NCBI GenBank assembly: GCA_022494885.1
Contig: JAGVSM010003712.1
Coordinates: 62,001 to 126,000, forward strand
DNA: 64,000 bases
Direction: 5' to 3'
DNA from: Micrasema longulum
Taxonomy: Eukaryota; Arthropoda; Insecta; Trichoptera; Brachycentridae
Part shown: positions 31,540-42,560 of the stretch, in pieces
Position numbering within the stretch: position 1 is the first letter of the stretch
Layout of the letters: every line of letters begins with the position of its first letter
The notes under the pieces: generated by a model
Database searches by the model: none
What the model saw: only the letters and a program-made list of their open reading frames with translations
What the model was told of the DNA's origin: nothing
Made by a program: the position numbers and the translations under genes

Positions 31540-33124
31540 TCATCCCTGTTTGCCTCCTTTATGAATGTCAAACCACGATGTGTATGATCCATTTACCCTA
31601 ACACATTCTGTGCGGTCTTTATACAGAGAAGCAATAGCCCGAGTCAGATTTCCGCTGAATCCATACTTTGTTGTCACCATGGCTGTTCAACGTATATATC
31701 TATAACTGTATGAAAGAACTGAAAGGCTTAAGAATGGGAACAAAAATAGCTGATCTAAATGTCAATTGTATTTTGTATGCTAATTATGCGGTGCTTCTTG
31801 CTAACAACAAAGAGAAACTGCGACTTTTAGTAACAAAGGTCCACAATGTATGCAAAGGAAGCGATTTGCTAATGAATGTCGACATATCGAATGTGATGGT
31901 TTTTTAATGAAATAAAAGTATGACTAAATGAAAAATCACTGTGAATGGGATTATACTAAAACAGGAAGAGGAATGTGTGTATCTGGGAAGTATTTTTACT
32001 AGGGATGGAATGTCTGATAGATTACCAAGATATTGAAAGGAGGGTGAGTGCTGGGAACAGAGTGAAAATCTACCTTCATGGCAAATAAATGTTTGTCGCA
32101 TGAGGCTTAATTAGCAGTTCACAATAGAGTCCCGGTCCTGACCATGATGTATGAGAGCGAAGTATGAACCTTTTTTTTTTTTTTTCAAGAATTAAAGGTA
32201 CAAGTACCTTTTACATTACATACATACATAAGTATTTACAGTGGAGTATATACAGTAACAACTTTTTCAATGCTTACTTAGAAAGAACATAATTAAAATA
32301 TTGATTCCACACTAAAATGTTTTACAAGTAATTGTTTATAAGCTGGGAATTTCAATAAAAATGTGTCACCTAAATCCGAATGTTTATTACCCAGCGCATG
32401 TAGACGATTCAGTACTGAATTGCTAGAATATATTGAGATATGATTGTTGCAGTGATAAAGTTGAACTAGCCTTGTCACTTTAACTGGTACTTTAAAACCA
32501 ATGAGGGCCAAAATTTCAGGGCTGTCCAATACTGAATTAACGATTTTAAATAGAACTAATAAATCATTAATAGTTCTCCTGTCCCTTAATTTAATCAAAT
32601 TTAATATATTTAATAAATAATCATAGTTACGAAATTCATTACGTATTTCCAATTTAAAATTAACATATCTCAAAAACTTATTCTGAACTCTTTCGATGGT
32701 AATTTGGTGAGAGGCATAATAAGGGACTAGGAAAAACAAGGACGAAAGTAGGCTGAATGCTGTCTAAATGCGATCTCTCAGGCAAATGTGTGGTAAAACT
32801 ATGTACGATAGATGCACAAATGTTGAGATCCGTACATTATGAAATGCTGAGATAGGCATTATTGACAAAATCAAGAAAGGAACTCTGCGCTGGTTTGGAC
32901 ATGTAGAACGAATGAACAGCGAAAGAACGGCTAAAAATATTTACAATGCGAATGTTCATGGATGCAGAAATAAAGGAAGACCGAGAAAGACATGGCGTGA
33001 CCTAATCCAACAAATACGGAAGAATCGGCGCGCGCGAAGAAAAAAATATAGAGTGATGTGGCGTTCTAACCTCTCTGCTTATGCTTACAGATAAACGGCA
33101 TGATGGTTTGTTTGGGTAAATCAC
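31527..33124 (+). mobile_element. LINE-A insertion, twin-primed, with 13-bp duplication
   Basis: TTGGGTAAATCAC at 31527-31539 and 33112-33124 bounds the insertion. 31540-31665 is LINE-A in minus orientation (upstream of the B motif). From about 31670 the plus strand takes over at the adjacent position: SPWLFNVYIYNCMKELKG, LYANYAVLLANN (the YADD box is mutated to YANY), NVDISNVMVF, then an antisense Jockey-like insertion (32170-32735). It then reads AVMRSLRQMCGKTMYDRC-like, LRWFGHVERMNSERTAKN and GRPRKTW, to GATGGTTTG. The catalytic Asp change and stops make it inactive. Confidence 0.85.
32170..32738 (-). pseudogene. Jockey-like LINE inserted in LINE-A
   Basis: The minus strand encodes ITIERVQNKFLRYVNFKLEI, LIKLRDRRTINDLLVLFKIV and NSVLDSPEILALIGFKVPVK (32293-32739, 148 codons open). 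The RVQNKFLRY...LRDRR core is the segment after the palm in Jockey-type LINEs. A poly-A tail (poly-T at 32171-32185) marks the 3' end. It splits the LINE-A residues EVW and WKN-like. Confidence 0.8.
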
Positions 33125-33170
33125 AAGGACGCAAAAGTTTTTTTTAAAATTAAATAATAAATAAATGTTT

Positions 33171-33590
33171 GTTTGGAAGAATAATCAATTTATTGAATTC
33201 AGTGAAACCATTTACTGCTGAAGTAAAATTTCAATAACAAAAATACCGTAAAGATCCCAATAACAAAAATAATTATTTTGTTGACAAATGAAAAACAGAA
33301 ATACCGATTATGTTTTTAATTGCTTTCTGCTATCGGAGTTTATCGTGTTCCTATATGTTGTGTGAACTCTAAAGATAAAAGCATAAAAAATAACATTATA
33401 CATGTGAACCACTTACGCGGGTATCACTCAAATATAATACACTATCAATTCATATATTTTATAAAACTTACTTCCGTATATTTATAATTACATTACATTA
33501 CTCTGTATAGAAAGAAAATATTTTTATTCAATATTATATCGTCGACTGAAATTGAAAATGCTAAAAAAGAGATCCATCCGCGTCGCATGC
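33171..33590. other. Unassigned AT-rich stretch
   Basis: No feature recognised. Confidence 0.4.
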
Positions 33591-33594
33591 TAGA

Positions 33595-33795
33595 CAATAT
33601 CTACAAAAAAGGATTCCGCGATGGTCGAAGAATGGCTCAACAGATTCCCAATGTACGTATGTTAATGGATGCAAAAATTGAGAAAGACCGAAAAAAGCAA
33701 AACATAATCAAATTCAGCAAATACTTTTGTGGATAGACACGTCAAAAGCCGGACAAATTTATGTAATGTGGAGTAAGCGAACTCTGCATATGTAC
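33595..33795 (+). pseudogene. Ancient LINE-A relic
   Basis: 'gttaatggatgcaaaaattg', 'gaaagaccgaaaaaagc' and 'aattcagcaaatacttt' track the DGCRNRGRPRKTW...QIQQIL stretch with many mutations. Much older than the other copies. Confidence 0.55.
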
Positions 33796-33825
33796 ATTTA
33801 GTAATTCCCCAGAAGCTCAGAGATA

Positions 33826-34260
33826 ATGAAATATAGGTTTTGCTGGATTGTATTCAAATCTTCTTCAGCCTTGTTCTCTCCACTGCTGGAAAGGCCTCTT
33901 CCAAACGTCTCTATTCCTTCCTATCACCCACTTTTATCATCCATATTTTACCGGTTATCGAGGCAATGTCATCGACCCATCTTTTTGTGGCCTTCCAACA
34001 CCTCTTTTGTTTGCCCATGGTCTCCATTTTACTATTCTGGGTGTTCACTCGTCATCATTTTGCCTCGCCAAGTGTCTTGCCCATTGTTATTTTAATTTTG
34101 CAGCACAGTCCATGATATCTACGACTCCGTTTCGGCGCCTTATTTCTTCATTGCTTATTATGTCTCTTAGACATACACCGAGCATCTGTCTTTCCATGGA
34201 TTGTTGCGCGGATTTACCATCATATGGTCAAATTGAATATTTTGTATAAATAACACTGTT
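33826..34260 (-). pseudogene. LINE C-terminus (MERQMLGVCLRD family)
   Basis: The minus strand reads MERQMLGVCLRDIISNEEIR, RRNGVVDIMDCAAKLK, a stop, WARHLARQNDDEWTPRMVKW, GVGRPQKRWVDDIAS and RKE-like residues. This is the standard end of an arthropod LINE ORF2 (KWQWAGHLAR...GRPPTRW). A stop replaces the W after KLK, and the copy is fused at 33826-33850 with a LINE-C-like scrap (KYRFCWIVFKSS on the plus strand). Confidence 0.8.
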
Positions 34261-34714
34261 AAAAACAAAATAGTATAATATTCATTTAGTAAAGTATACG
34301 TTGAAAGGGAAGCTTATGTTACTTTAAAACTGATTGTTTTTTTTTAAAATGAGTGGAATGGAATGAGATTGATAAAACAAAGTTGTTTTATTTTATTTAT
34401 TTATTTAGTAGTTTATACATACATTGTTACAAAATGGCACAAAAAACACTCTGGCAAAATTTGCTTGTACTCGGAGTAGGCTCACACGAAGGGTCGGCAA
34501 GCCAGAAATATTAGTATTCCTAATGTTGCAATCGGTTCCTACATGGGCAAATGCCTGTTTTGTTGTAAAGTGTCGATTTGTTACGTTGGTTGTTGTTTTA
34601 AGTTTAGTTTCATTTGTATTTACAGGTTATTAAAGTTTGATTCAACTTATGTTATTAATTTATGGTTATCAGTAGATTTCATTGATCATTTTATGTTTAT
34701 AATCCATATTTCTT
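34261..34714. other. Unassigned stretch
   Basis: 34385-34450 (tttatttatttagtagttta) may be an antisense LINE tail. No other feature. Confidence 0.35.
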
Positions 34715-35165
34715 CATTCATCATCATCATCATAAGCTCAACAGCCTTGGGTGGGCCTCGGCTAAAACCAGGAGTCTCCTCCGCTCTTGCCAGTCTGCTG
34801 CCGCTCCTCTCTAGTTCCTCACTTCCAACATTGTCATTTTTGCGCTGATGCAGTCCATCCATCGCGTTTTCGGTCTTTCTGGTCACGTCATCCTTGTGGC
34901 ACAGAGAGAGTTGGGCGTTTTATGGAGTTTTCATCGTCCATTCGAATTATATGTCCAGCCCGCCTCGAGCGTCCCACCTTGATGGAGTTGATTACATCGG
35001 GAGCTCGGTAGATATCGTATAGCTCCATATTGTAGCGACGACGCCAATGGTTGTTTTCTCTCACAGGGCCAGAGATAACTCTGAGGATTCTTTTTTCGAA
35101 AGCTGCAATAGATCCCTCAATATTCTTTGTCATAACCCAGATTTTGAAGGCATATGTAAGGATTG
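34715..35165 (-). pseudogene. LINE C-terminus with (GAT)n tail
   Basis: The minus strand encodes FEKRILRVISGPVRENNHWR, RYNMELYDIYRAPDVINSIK, VGRSRRAGHIIRMDDENS, and farther on KTENAMDGLHQRKNDNVG. It ends in a (GAT)n tail (34718-34733 as TCA). FERKILRxIxGPVxENxxWRxRYNxELYxLY...AGHxxRM is a widespread arthropod LINE end. Truncated and frameshifted. Confidence 0.8.
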
Positions 35166-35334
35166 GTTAATTCAGAGTTTTGTACAGTATTATTGTAGTA
35201 TTTTTTCGTAGGTACTAATTTAGACCGTTATTGTTTTTGAAGCGTATAGTAGCAACGGTTGGCGGCCATTATTCTCTTCCTGATATCTTCATGTGTACAT
35301 CACTGGTGACTGTGGAACCGAGGTATGTAAATAT

Positions 35335-36310
35335 ATGCAAACGACTCCAATATGATATATAATGCCAAAAAATATCCTGTACTTATATTTAAATACAAGA
35401 GGTCATTCTCTGAATTCGTGCACCCACTTGTATTCCTGGACAACAACAGTTTAACGGTAACTTCAAAAGTCAAGTATCTAGGGCACATGCTGACTGATGA
35501 TTGTAAAGATGATTAGGACATAGAGAGACAGAGAAGAGCCATTGTGGGGACCAGAGAGTTGTTGTCTATGGCCACAATGCCCAATGACCTATATAAGGAC
35601 GCGTAACACGTCACTCGACCTTCTCTGTCTTTACCAGTTCTCAAATTCACTCTAAAATATTATTTGTGTAATCTTTGTATTTTCGTGTGTAATTTAAAAA
35701 AAAAAAAAAAAAATATTATTTGGAAGTTCAACAAGCATACATAAAATACATACAATTTTTAAGTAAGCATTACTAACGTTCTTTATATATATTCTCAATT
35801 ATAGAACTCCACCATCTTTCACAAATTATATAAAATAAGTGTGTAAAATCAATTTAAGTAATAATAAAGATTAAGTTTAGTGAAAGATAAGAATAAAGAT
35901 TGAGTTAAAGAAATAAAATTGAGTTAAGAAAAGAAAAGAGAAATTAAAAACGTAAAAGATGTAATAAAATAGACTTAAATTAATTTACATACACAAAAAT
36001 AAGGATTAGGTATTAAAAATAGTGAGTAACTTAAATTATTTTATTTATTTATTCCTTGAGGTTAAATCCATTAAATCATCATATGTTTAACATGAACTAA
36101 CAAATAGCTACTATCAAGTAGAGTTTAATAATAAATCCTCTACACCATCAATGTCGGGGCCTCTATGCTAGCAAGACGCTTCTTTCAGTGCAGTGACGAA
36201 GTGAAGAAAATCATCTTTACAACGTATTTGACGTCCATGTATACAGCGGAACTGTGGAACAATTATACGCAAGCAGCATAGAATAAGTTAACGGCCACGT
36301 ATATAATGTA
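35335..36310 (+). pseudogene. LINE reverse transcriptase tail, split
   Basis: The plus strand gives YNAKKYPVLIFKYKRS, LTVTSKVKYLGHMLTDDCKD, a stop and DIERQRRAIVGTRELLS up to about 35595. It resumes at 36140 with VGASMLARRFFQCSDEVKKI and FTTYLTSMYTAELWNNY. KYLGHxxTxDxxDxxDIxRQ is the thumb region of several LINE clades. About 545 bp in between is foreign. Confidence 0.7.
35690..36010. repeat. Dispersed A-rich repeat (pair with 23930-24320)
   Basis: Begins after a poly-A run (35696-35713) and follows 'tttggaagttcaacaagc' to 'ttacatacacaaaaataagg'. It lies inside the split LINE, so it or its carrier inserted there. Confidence 0.6.
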
Positions 36311-36874
36311 TTGAGTAAAATACACAATTATTATTGACTGGAAAACTGACTGGAATTAAAATTATTCGACATGATTAACTCAAATTATTACAGACCTTTA
36401 TTTTTGCGCTTGAAATCTCCGTTTTTATTTATCTTTTTACTAGGTATCATTTGGTAAATAAGTTTAAACCGTAAGTTTTCGAGAATAGCAAAAAGCTTAT
36501 TTGAAACTAAACTTCGTGGATAATAAATACGCACAGATGGATGGTAATAAAACAAAGGCAAATGACTACCAAGATTCATTTATTAGCCCCCCGACACGAA
36601 CTAACCCATATTATGTTCTACAGTTTACTGCAGTAGTCCACAACTATGAAACTCTAGAATTAAAAAAATGTAAACGAGGGTACATATATAAAATTTTTCT
36701 GAAAAAAACAAGCATTGCAACTTGTATATAGACATGTGGTTTTTAAAATCAAAATGTATTTAAACTGACAAAGAACTTACTCATATTAAAAATTTTATCA
36801 ACAATTAAGTAAAACGAACTAGCTTTTTTAGTAGTTCGTTTAAGAAATTATTTTTCCTTAAAAGCTTAAGTTCT
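36311..36874. other. Unassigned stretch
   Basis: Two opposing short frames (36388-36579 minus, 36501-36731 plus) have no recognisable motif. Confidence 0.35.
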
Positions 36875-37070
36875 TTTACTTTATTACAGTATGTTTAATG
36901 TGTTCAAATGTTTGTTGACAAATTTCTGGATTTTACCCTCTAGGGAGTCATTAAGATTAACTAATTACAACAGGGATGGAAAACATTTCAGAGAATGAAT
37001 CCACGTGGCCACTTAAACCAGCCGATGACAGGTCATAAGCCCTGTAAATGCCTAGACTTCGATATTAAAA
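36875..37070. repeat. FB fragment, rearranged
   Basis: 'cagtatgtttaatgtgttc', 'ctctagggagtcattaag' and 'acagggatggaaaacattt' match an FB start. From about 37000 it switches to the reverse strand (ccacttaaaccagccgatg ... aatgcctagacttcg). Confidence 0.6.
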
Positions 37071-37084
37071 ATTAACAGATTGAT

Positions 37085-37440
37085 GATGATGGAAACATGA
37101 ATTAGTATGATGTCCTAATTATAATATTCATATAACGCGGATTGAATCGGTGCAACGTAAATTTTTAAAATCGTTAATAATTAGAATCGGATCAAATACT
37201 TTCATAATCAACTATTATGATCGTTTAGAGTACTTTCATATCTTTAGTTTCGAATTCAGAAGGATTTTGACTGGTTTGATATTCTTGCATAAATTAATAT
37301 CAAACTGTATAGATGCCCATGATATTCTTGCTCAGATAAACCTTAATGTACCTCGCCGTAACTTGCGTACCAATCCTGTCTTTGCTGTGGGAAATTATAA
37401 AACTAATATCAGATTCTTTTCCCCTCTGCCAAGGATCTTC
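37085..37440 (+). pseudogene. Jockey-like LINE (J4), uninterrupted copy
   Basis: The plus strand encodes RIESVQRKFLKSLIIRIGSN, RRILTGLIFLHKLISNCIDA, HDILAQINLNVPRRNLRTNP and VFAVGNYKTNIRFFSPLPRI. The run 'cctaattataatattcatat' (about 37113) is the intact form of the site that is split in the copy at 40495-41995. Truncated on both ends. Confidence 0.75.
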
Positions 37441-37519
37441 AGCAGGTTGGGAAGAATGGATATGGAAGGAAGTTATAAATAATACACCACAACACCCAGA
37501 CCAATTGAGGAAAAATCTT

Positions 37520-37612
37520 TGTTGGATTTTTTTCTTGCAACTAGCGGGAATTGAACCCGCGACGCCAATTTCACAGTTAACCGTTAAACTAACTGCGCTA
37601 CGGCACCTGTTG
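37520..37612 (-). repeat. SINE S3 head
   Basis: The minus strand has 'gccgtagcgcagttagttta' (A-box-like), then 'gtcgcgggttcaattcccgc' (B-box and T-stem) and 'tagttgcaagaaaaa'. It pairs with 17046-17160. The acceptor stem is not complementary, so it is SINE-derived. Confidence 0.6.
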
Positions 37613-37949
37613 ACAGTGTTATTCCTACTAAATGTTAAATCTAACCATATGGAGGTAATAAGTCAAGTTTTTTCGTCATTTAGCGGTTTGTGTTTGTAAA
37701 AGTAAGAGGTGCGGGATGAGATGGTACGATCCTTATTACTAAAATTAGACAGGAGTACACTATATGAAATATAGTTACTTTGATTATTTACAATTTTTAT
37801 TCTAATTTATCACTTTTTTAATTTTTAAGATTTCTCAGTTGTCTACTTTTCTAATTAATAAAGGTCGTACATTCTTTTCCCCCCGCCCCTTGCCGTCTAC
37901 CCTTCAATTGGTTCCAGACAGGGGCCGACTACGGCAAAAGCAGAATTTC

Positions 37950-38350
37950 CAAACCTGTTGTATGGACAGCAGCAAGGCTTATTACGGGAGTAACAAAATA
38001 TTCTCACATCTCACAACATCTTCGAGATTTGCACTGGTTAAAAAATCCAGAGATTATAAAATACAAGCTTTGCTGGACAGTATTCAAATCCTTTCATGAA
38101 ATGGCTCCAAGATTATTATTAGTATTGGACCTTTATAAGGAAAATGCATGACAAAGAAAATCTGCTCTTAGGTCAGAATTTGATTCAGGAAGATGAAAAC
38201 TTGTCGAAATCCGGCGCTCCCCAAACACTAGATTTGGAGATCGTGCTTTTGCCGTTACCAGCCCCTCTGCCTAGAACCAATTGCCTTCAAACTTACGAAT
38301 CATCGACAGTCCTAGTCAGTTCAGATCCCAACTAAATTCTTACTTCCTCA
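37950..38350 (+). pseudogene. LINE-C ORF2 C-terminus
   Basis: The plus strand encodes ARLITGVTKYSHISQHLRDL, HWLKNPEIIKYKLCWTVFKS, QRKSALRSEFDSGR, VEIRRSPNTRFGDRAFAVTS and NQLPSNLRIIDSPSQFRSQL with a few stops and frameshifts. The order HITPxLRDLHWL ... FGDRAFSVAAPxxWNxLP is diagnostic of the L2/CR1 group. 3' tail not recognisable. Confidence 0.75.
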
Positions 38351-38539
38351 TTTGATTTAAATTATTTATTAAAGCGCTAATTGGTCAAACAAATAAGTGG
38401 AAGTGTAACAAGTATTTTTAATCAATAACTTAGATGTAAATTTAAGTTATTACATCAATACCTCACTTCTTTAGATTTTCATACCCTAAATTTTAAACCA
38501 GAAAATATAATATGTCACTTTAGGTTTAGTTTAATTTAG

Positions 38540-38622
38540 TTGTCGGCAACTATGCAAGATGTCTCGGGTTCGAATCCTGACATGGTTGATATGAAATATA
38601 TTAAATATATATAAGTAATGAA
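38540..38622 (+). repeat. SINE S1 head scrap
   Basis: 'agatgtctcgggttcgaatc' with a perfect GGTTCGAATCC B-box, followed by 'catggttgatatgaaatat'. The body is lost. Confidence 0.55.
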
Positions 38623-38634
38623 GGAGATCTAAAG

Positions 38635-39190
38635 AGACATCAAATAATACAAAACAAAGCGATGAGGATAATATTAAGATGTGGGAGACGAACAAAAGTT
38701 AAGAAAATTATTTAACTTCTAGATATCACGACAATTGATCAAAGAATAAAATTCAATGTTGCTAATGAAATAAACAAAATTATTAAAGGAATAGTTCCGA
38801 GATATTTTCAAAATAAACTAAAAAATAATGAGTTCTTTCATAGAAACTATGCAACAAGAGGATTTTAAAAATATAAGACTGAAAAGAAATCAAAAGCAAT
38901 GTCCCAGAACTGACTTATGTACATGTGAATACAATTATTTGAAGAAATGCCAGAAAGAATAAAAAATGAAATGTAAAAAGTATATATGTACAAAATATTA
39001 GGTAATATATAGTGTAAATAGTGAATATAATTAATATAAATGTACATATGAAACAGTTAATATTATAAATTAGGATATTAAGTGTATAATAGTGATAAAT
39101 AATGTAAGAATAAGTATAGATGTAAATATTGTGTTGTAAATATATTTTAGACTATGTTAATCATAGAACTAAATAAAATAATAAATAATA
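38635..39190 (+). pseudogene. Jockey-like LINE 3' region
   Basis: The plus strand reads IQNKAMRIILRCGRRTKVKK, stop, LLDITTIDQRIKFNVANEIN, IIKGIVPRYFQNKL and NEFFHRNYATRG. A long AT-rich UTR follows with 'actaaataaaataataaat' as tail. Confidence 0.65.
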
Positions 39191-39199
39191 AAAATATTT

Positions 39200-39425
39200 A
39201 TTGAAAAGGGTGTTTTCACACTGGAAATTTGCATTGTCTCTGGACTGGTACCTGAAGCGTAAGACTGATCATCTTACCTTCATGTAACAAAAATGATCAA
39301 GATACGCTGCGATTGGTGTACTAATGCAGTGCCAGTTAGAATGTAAGTTTAAGTATACAATAATTGTAAACCGCCCTTGAGGTGATTTTTCACAAAAATG
39401 GCGCTATATGAATCAGCCAAATATT
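39200..39425 (+). repeat. SINE S1 body and LINE-B/Q28-type tail
   Basis: 39205-39345 matches the S1 body ('ggtacctgaagcgtaagac', 'gatcaagatacgctgcgat'). 39360-39423 is the tail 'cgcccttgaggtgattttt' with 'atggcgctatatgaat'. Confidence 0.6.
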
Positions 39426-40494
39426 ATTTTTATTATGTGCTGCGTCCGAGTTTGACAAGCTTTTCTCTGCCGAATGCCGAAATCGAATGCAATGACAATT
39501 ATTATCAAAACGCTTTACTCAAAAAAGGTTGCAAGCAACTGCTTCAGAGTAAGTACCTATATGGCCAAGACGAGCAAAAAATATAATCGGTCCTGTTCGC
39601 ATACGTCTTGTAGTCTGTTGGATTCGTCCGCAGGCGCCCTCCAGCCTTCAGCACCAGCTCCAGGATGTGGGGTCGTGCTCTATGAATGCAAAGTCACTTT
39701 TATTTATTTCTTTTAGGACCTCATCAGCATGCTTAAGTTGATTACGGCGCCGCGCACTGTTGATCGCTTAGTGCCGAGTTAAACCGCGATCCGTCGAAAG
39801 CTAAAGGTTATAACAGGCTACGTAATTGATGGTTGTGTATAACTACTGGTTCGACAAACGACAAATCTGAGTTAGGGATGCTCATTTCTGAGAATTGAGT
39901 AATAGCGTTGTACAAAAAGGATGATTTAAAAAAATCACGAACGACAATATTGAGAGTCGAGATATTAACTGGAGATACTTAATCTATAGTCCTTAAAATG
40001 TAACATGATTAGAATGACAGTTGTCAGAAAAAGTGACGACATAACTTTGTAGTAACGTCAAAGGAGTTATTTATATTGACACACGAAAAATCATTTGTAT
40101 CTGGCGTGTTAATTTTTTTTTTTTATACAATGCTTGAAACATAAATCAACATTAATATATAAAATCAGCTTTTAAACTAAAAGAAAACTAAAATAAACCT
40201 AATTATTAACAACGTTCTTACAAGGTAACATCATTTTGCAATTTGCATCAGATTGCAAATTTTTGTGTTATGAGTCTTCTGCGATATTATTTGGGATGAT
40301 CTACTTAGCGCAATTTTTGTGAAAATCGCGAAGGGGGTGAGATTATACATCAAAAACCATAGAGGAGCATCCCTGTGGTTAGCACTTCGTATCTTAGAGT
40401 ACTTGATATGTTCGTATGTATTAACATACTTTCTTTTACTTCTTTGCCTCCCTTATTTCCTCATTTTTCCACAGGATACTCCAACGGCTTATTT
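39426..40494. other. Unassigned 1-kb stretch
   Basis: A less AT-rich patch (39590-39790) and a possible minus tail scrap at 40296-40338 (agcgcaatttttgtgaaaat). No gene recognised. Confidence 0.4.
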
Positions 40495-40818
40495 TTTAAT
40501 ATAAATAAATGTATGTCTATTAAATTCACAAGAAAAATAAATAAAATCCTTTTCAATTATTCAATCGACAACACAATTTTCATGAACGTCGAGATAATTT
40601 GAGATCTTGGGATACTTTTTGATAACAAACTTAAATTCAACTATCACATTGACCTCATTTCAAAGAAAGCGTCCAAAACCTGTGGATTTATTTTGCGAAT
40701 ATTTAGGTATGGTTTAGGCCATCCTTAAGCCCGAAAATTTCTATTACATTATATAAATCATTTGTTCGTAGTTTGCTTGAATTAAATGTTATAATATGGT
40801 CTCCTAATTATAATTTCC

Positions 40819-41610
40819 ACTCTTACTTTCCTTCAATCATCCTTTACCACTCCTTATCAATTTCCTTCTTTTCCTTTCCACTATCTCCTTGTTTTGTCCA
40901 TATTTATCTTATTTTTATTTATTTATTTTATTTAAATCTTAAAGTAGGGCACACATATCATACATATTGTTATGTGTGTTCTAATAATAACATTGCAAAT
41001 ATATTTAATATATAAATTGTTTATCACATATGTCTTGACCATTATTTTAAATTTTAATATGTTTTTTTCTTCATAAATATTTTTTTCCATTTCGTAATAC
41101 TTTTTAATTGCTTTAAATAAAATTGAATTTTGTGACTTTGCCTTTTTCCTAAATGGAAGTCTAATTTTGTTCTTTTCTCTAGTATTGTGATCGTGTTCAT
41201 GCTGGTTCCGATCAATTTTTTTCCAAAATTCTGTTTTTTTATTAGAGTTTATAATTTTATGAACAAATATCATTGTATTGTAAAATATTCTTTGTTTATA
41301 TGTTAATAATTTCATTTCATTTACCATCGACTTTACCCTCGTATATCTGTTTTTTTTTCAAAATGATTCTATAGGCTTTATTTTGTAATACAGTTAGTTT
41401 ATCTATGTTTTCTTTGATTTATAGTATATTTATTACTTTTATAGTTTAAACTTTAAGCCGTCGGCGTCGTCGCTTTATTACAGTATTATTTAGTGAATAC
41501 ATATAATTGGATGACAGGCCCTACTATGTTTTCATTTTATGTATTTTTTTTAAAAAATATTAATTTAACCTGTACATCTGTTTGTATTCGAAATAAATAA
41601 AATAAAATAA
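40819..41610 (+). mobile_element. J3 3' region inserted in J4
   Basis: Starts 'ttccactcttactttcctt' and ends 'cgaaataaataaaataaaa'. It corresponds to the reverse complement of 13959-14240. It lies between 'cctaattataat' and 'aatattcatgtgac' of J4. It is itself split at 40926-41415. Confidence 0.7.
40926..41415 (-). pseudogene. Jockey-like LINE (J5) nested in J3
   Basis: The minus strand encodes KLTVLQNKAYRIILKK, then VNEMKLLTYKQRIFYNTMIF, VHKIINSNKKTEFWKKIDRN and NTREKNKIRLPFRKKAKSQN (40932-41327, 131 codons open). LxVLQNKAxRIIL is the conserved stretch after the palm. The A-rich tail is at 40926. The undisrupted J3 copy at 13959-14529 lacks this segment. Confidence 0.8.
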
Positions 41611-41995
41611 AAATAATATTCATGTGACGCGGATTGAATCGGTGCCACGTAAATTTTTAAAATCGTTAATATTTTTAGAATCGAATCAAATACTTTCAAA
41701 ATCAACTATTATGATGGTCTATATTTTGACTGATTTGATATTCTGGCACAAATTAATATCTAACTGTATAAATGCCCATGATATCCTTGTTCAGATAAAC
41801 CTTAATGTACCTCGCCGTAACTTGCGTACCAATCCTGTCTTTGCTGTGGGAAATCATAAAACTAACATCGGATTCTTTTACCCTCTGCCAAGGATCCTCA
41901 GAACAGTGAACGAAATCTCACTAAACGGTCTGCCGATGTGTTCCTACAGCAAGGGCGGGCATTTAAGAAGCAAGCGGTTATGTCTCTCCTGACTC

Positions 41996-42424
41996 GCGAT
42001 GTCACACTTGCCATTTTCGCCTAGATTATGCCATATTTATGCCTTTTGTTAATTATATATTTTATAAATTCAAGTCGATTTTAAGACTAAACAGTCTATC
42101 TAAACAGATTAAGAAATTGGATGTTAAAAATGTCTTCTTACGCGCGGTAAATATTAGAGCATTCAATTGTACGGCAGTTTCTTGAAAATGTATGAAAATA
42201 ATATTTTCATAAAAAGTAACTACTTCAAATGACGTCACTAGTTCATATGAATAAACCTACGATAAGAGAGTAAGTCAACGGATCAATCTGCAGAACTGAC
42301 CGAAAAGAAGCGGAAGAGAACTTTAAACGTCCCGCGCGGAGTAATTACACAAAAAAATATAGCGCTGTTAATACGATACATAAAAAATAATATTTTTTTT
42401 GGCTTATTGAAATAGTCTTTTAAC
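41996..42424. other. Unassigned stretch
   Basis: No motif or repeat ends recognised. Confidence 0.4.
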
Positions 42425-42560
42425 AAATAAACAAAAACCACTGAACTTCCTCATCACGGCGTATTTGGATCATTTTTGCTACACAGAAGGCAAGGAGATC
42501 AGTCTTATGCTTCAGGTGCCGGTCCAGGAACAATTAAATATTGCATTTAAGTGTGTAAGT
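42425..42560 (-). repeat. SINE S1 body
   Basis: The minus strand reads 'ggcacctgaagcataagac' and 'tgatctccttgccttctgtg', matching the S1 body. No head present. Confidence 0.55.

Larger units (their letters stand above)
40495..41995 (+). pseudogene. Jockey-like LINE (J4), interrupted
   Basis: The plus strand gives NINKCMSIKFTRKINKI, DLGILFDNKLKFNYHIDLIS, KASKTCGFILRIF and LLELNVIIWSPNYN up to 40818. It continues after a 790-bp insertion with HVTRIESVPRKFLKSLIFLE, NCINAHDILVQINLNVPRRN and NPVFAVGNHKTNIGFF (41611-41995). The joined order matches the uninterrupted copy at 37085. In living Jockey elements this is the thumb and C-terminus of ORF2. Stops (for example after VEI) show it is dead. Confidence 0.8.

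Noticed and set aside
33826..34249. Overlapping plus-strand frames of about 90-130 codons
   Set aside because: They are antisense to a recognisable LINE ORF2 end (MERQMLGVCLRD ... GRPQKRWVDD) on the minus strand.
37520..37612. tRNA-like sequence with perfect T-stem and B box
   Set aside because: Acceptor ends do not pair and a related sequence occurs at 17046-17160 with the same downstream 'cagttgcaag'; it fits a SINE head better than a tRNA gene.
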